A program made the translations under genes and the position numbers. This document shows positions 37,001 to 37,427 of a stretch of 37,427 nucleotides of DNA, piece by piece (positions within the stretch are counted from its first letter, which is position 1; each line of letters starts with the position of its first letter). The notes beneath the pieces are model-generated. The model saw nothing but the letters and a program-made list of their open reading frames with translations. It was not told the DNA's origin and did not search any database. This stretch comes from a virus: positions 1-37,427 of the IMG/VR virus record IMGVR_UViG_3300036770_003673; one strand, given 5' to 3'.

Positions 37001-37427
37001 TCTGACAACCTGACCGAGGCTACTACTGAAAGATTTAGAGTTAACTTTTACACAGGTGGTATAGGAGTTGGGACACCGTACCATAGTACAGCATGGATTA
37101 CTATTGCTGATACTTCACAGACACCAATTCCAACTCCAGTTCCCACGCCCACACCCACACCCACACCTACTCCGGTACCAACACCTGGACCAATCCCCAC
37201 GCCCACACCCACACCAATACCACCAGGACCGGTTCCGACACCTATACCTACACCTACTCCAATACCTACTCCAACTCCAATTCCGGGCCCAGTTCCTACT
37301 CCAACACCTACGCCGACACCTACACCTACACCTACGCCGACACCAGTCCCGACACCTTCAGCAAATCCATATGCTGGGAACTTAACGTTTGGTTTTGATT
37401 CTGGGTCGAGTCAGTATGGATTTAGTT
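34091..37427 (+). CDS. Ig-repeat tail fibre/adhesin, partial (runs off right edge)
   Basis: From the ATG at 34091 the frame stays open for 1112 codons to the window end. The N terminus ([20 protein letters not shown]) is unfamiliar. Residues about 170-795 hold roughly seven or eight Ig-like modules of 85-100 residues, each opening with a strand like [16 protein letters not shown] and closing with a TYTWTFSG-type strand ([27 protein letters not shown]). Residues about 896-1007 are Calx-beta-like ([15 protein letters not shown] ... [14 protein letters not shown] ... ITIADTS), paralogous to residues 58-160 of the previous protein. A Pro/Thr linker follows (about 1010-1091), then [15 protein letters not shown], probably the start of the distal domain. 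AAGG lies about 14 bases before the ATG, longer than usual. The gap to the previous gene is 35 bases. Confidence 0.85.
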   Translation, partial: MSKQFIVRIKSGGKILANSQIITVKGLGIGTIQPQDFVDGSLTGTITTAGSVGRIEKTIIRSFWSIESASYNIQGGDGIQLNWKTDRVSTPEISWFAVFPGTNTIYSGPALDDSGAINNVPISGTSGSFQLLTKKVGAKQEFQIVLYNGDLSTGIYLARSNTFTVSPLVLRVERSEGSAVTIGQDIIVSIYGAGGELVRWRGETNGEVSLDKSGFWTGSIIRALRPPAGVYTWVFDGESTNNIVEFSMTIAPTFNLSATGFDFVALSNPILVTVTGAPLDIITVTRPGTTPVTYTLDDSVTYGKRTIDIRGGLDLPIGSYTWEIRGNKTTNIETFTSEVRNYTLAINSSVTNRIKKGIALPITVTGVPGEIITIKRDQATPITTTLDASGSSVVDITGGVILPAGQNVWTFDGDRTTNQVTHTATVVETYFLQYTYRGTNTVQSGKPVVVDFRGAPGDTIYSTGNVNVSVVLNSVTGEGQADIVNATALTPATHRWTFKGVETEGEQLFTVDISEAYVLNILAGNATILQGQNLQVELRTAPYEVVTASISGQLPTNLVDSDGDRYILANITAASNLPTRGTPYVYSFQGTNDPQRIITHSFLVNPVFSIAAVGVNNTISGAAISVTITGAPNEFIRSQRSGVTGPSIQLNSAGTGVISDITEGIALPALEVPYVWDFVGNVSTVNPATPPQYRVLINSPYALIVTAPTALVPAGSPITVTLNGAPGETIVYTGPTSGSILLSNSPPAAGAATQNIVLGASPLAPGRYTWTFSGTVYRPDNTEVITVTIGLQLPSITSFYYDSVADAYYWTVSGTSINRHLVKYTLNSATYVEASSAIAVDYNTSLLAFGPVDLDLGIAGGTQVTFRLFVYNTEGGNVFQDLTTTLPPFYAAPDVQNFSWTPTTVNETTNRNVTLMFDLVDNKFSGAPRTSYWQLEYDQASNLDFDSTTSSGSFASVSGTSAKTINLVVKSDNLTEATTERFRVNFYTGGIGVGTPYHSTAWITIADTSQTPIPTPVPTPTPTPTPTPVPTPGPIPTPTPTPIPPGPVPTPIPTPTPIPTPTPIPGPVPTPTPTPTPTPTPTPTPVPTPSANPYAGNLTFGFDSGSSQYGFS
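37119..37362 (+). repeat. Low-complexity Pro/Thr-coding tract
   Basis: About 245 bases of near-periodic CCNACN hexamers encode PTPTP/PIPTP-type sequence with occasional PGP. It resembles the hinge in the giant protein (24418-24590). Such tracts change length easily by slippage and are also hard to assemble correctly. Confidence 0.9.

Noticed and set aside
37068-37385. Plus-strand 105-codon ORF rich in His, Pro, Leu and Gln at the right end
   Set aside because: It is another frame of the Pro/Thr hexamer tract. The real frame is the one open from 34091 with Ig and Calx-beta modules before the tract.

Overview
This window looks like the baseplate and tail-fibre region of a T4-like contractile-tailed phage (myovirus). 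The gene set and protein signatures are closest to the T4-like phages of aquatic bacteria, such as cyanophages and pelagiphages, and not to enteric T4 itself. The DNA is moderately AT-rich and very densely coded. I see no integrase, tRNA, CRISPR array or insertion sequence. No gene identifies the host, so the aquatic assignment rests on family resemblance only.

Layout: the left edge (1-809, minus strand) holds most of a divergent gene for gp55, the T4-type late sigma factor; its 3' end lies outside the window. A 92-base divergent spacer follows. It carries a sigma70-like promoter for gp55 on the minus strand and an exact T4-type late promoter (NATAAATA) on the plus strand. From 902 onward every gene is on the plus strand: a tail-tube cap/initiator (gp48/gp54-like), gp53 wedge, a large hub protein, a gp5-like spike with a C-terminal lytic transglycosylase-like domain, gp25 wedge and gp6 wedge. 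Next is one 15.2 kb open reading frame coding a 5065-residue multidomain structural protein. After it come a 52-residue small ORF, a conserved structural protein with an Ig-like tail, a fibre protein with a self-cleaving S74 chaperone domain, an 1877-residue Ig/PA14/ILEI-type protein, and the first 1112 codons of another Ig-repeat fibre protein that runs off the right end.

How it fits together: gp55 lets RNA polymerase read late promoters, and the genes to its right are the late structural genes that would need it. The first four plus-strand genes overlap by 1-4 bases, indicating translational coupling of cap, wedge, hub and spike. gp25, gp6 and probably the giant protein build the wedge ring. 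The genes after it carry carbohydrate-binding, Ig-like, Calx-beta, PA14 and glycine-rich modules that suit host contact.

Most notable points: gp55 appears to start at an ATT codon and carries a long insertion; the giant protein contains an SGNH-hydrolase-like domain that has lost canonical catalytic residues; two proteins carry ILEI/PANDER-like domains; and Ig and Calx-beta modules are shared between neighbouring genes.
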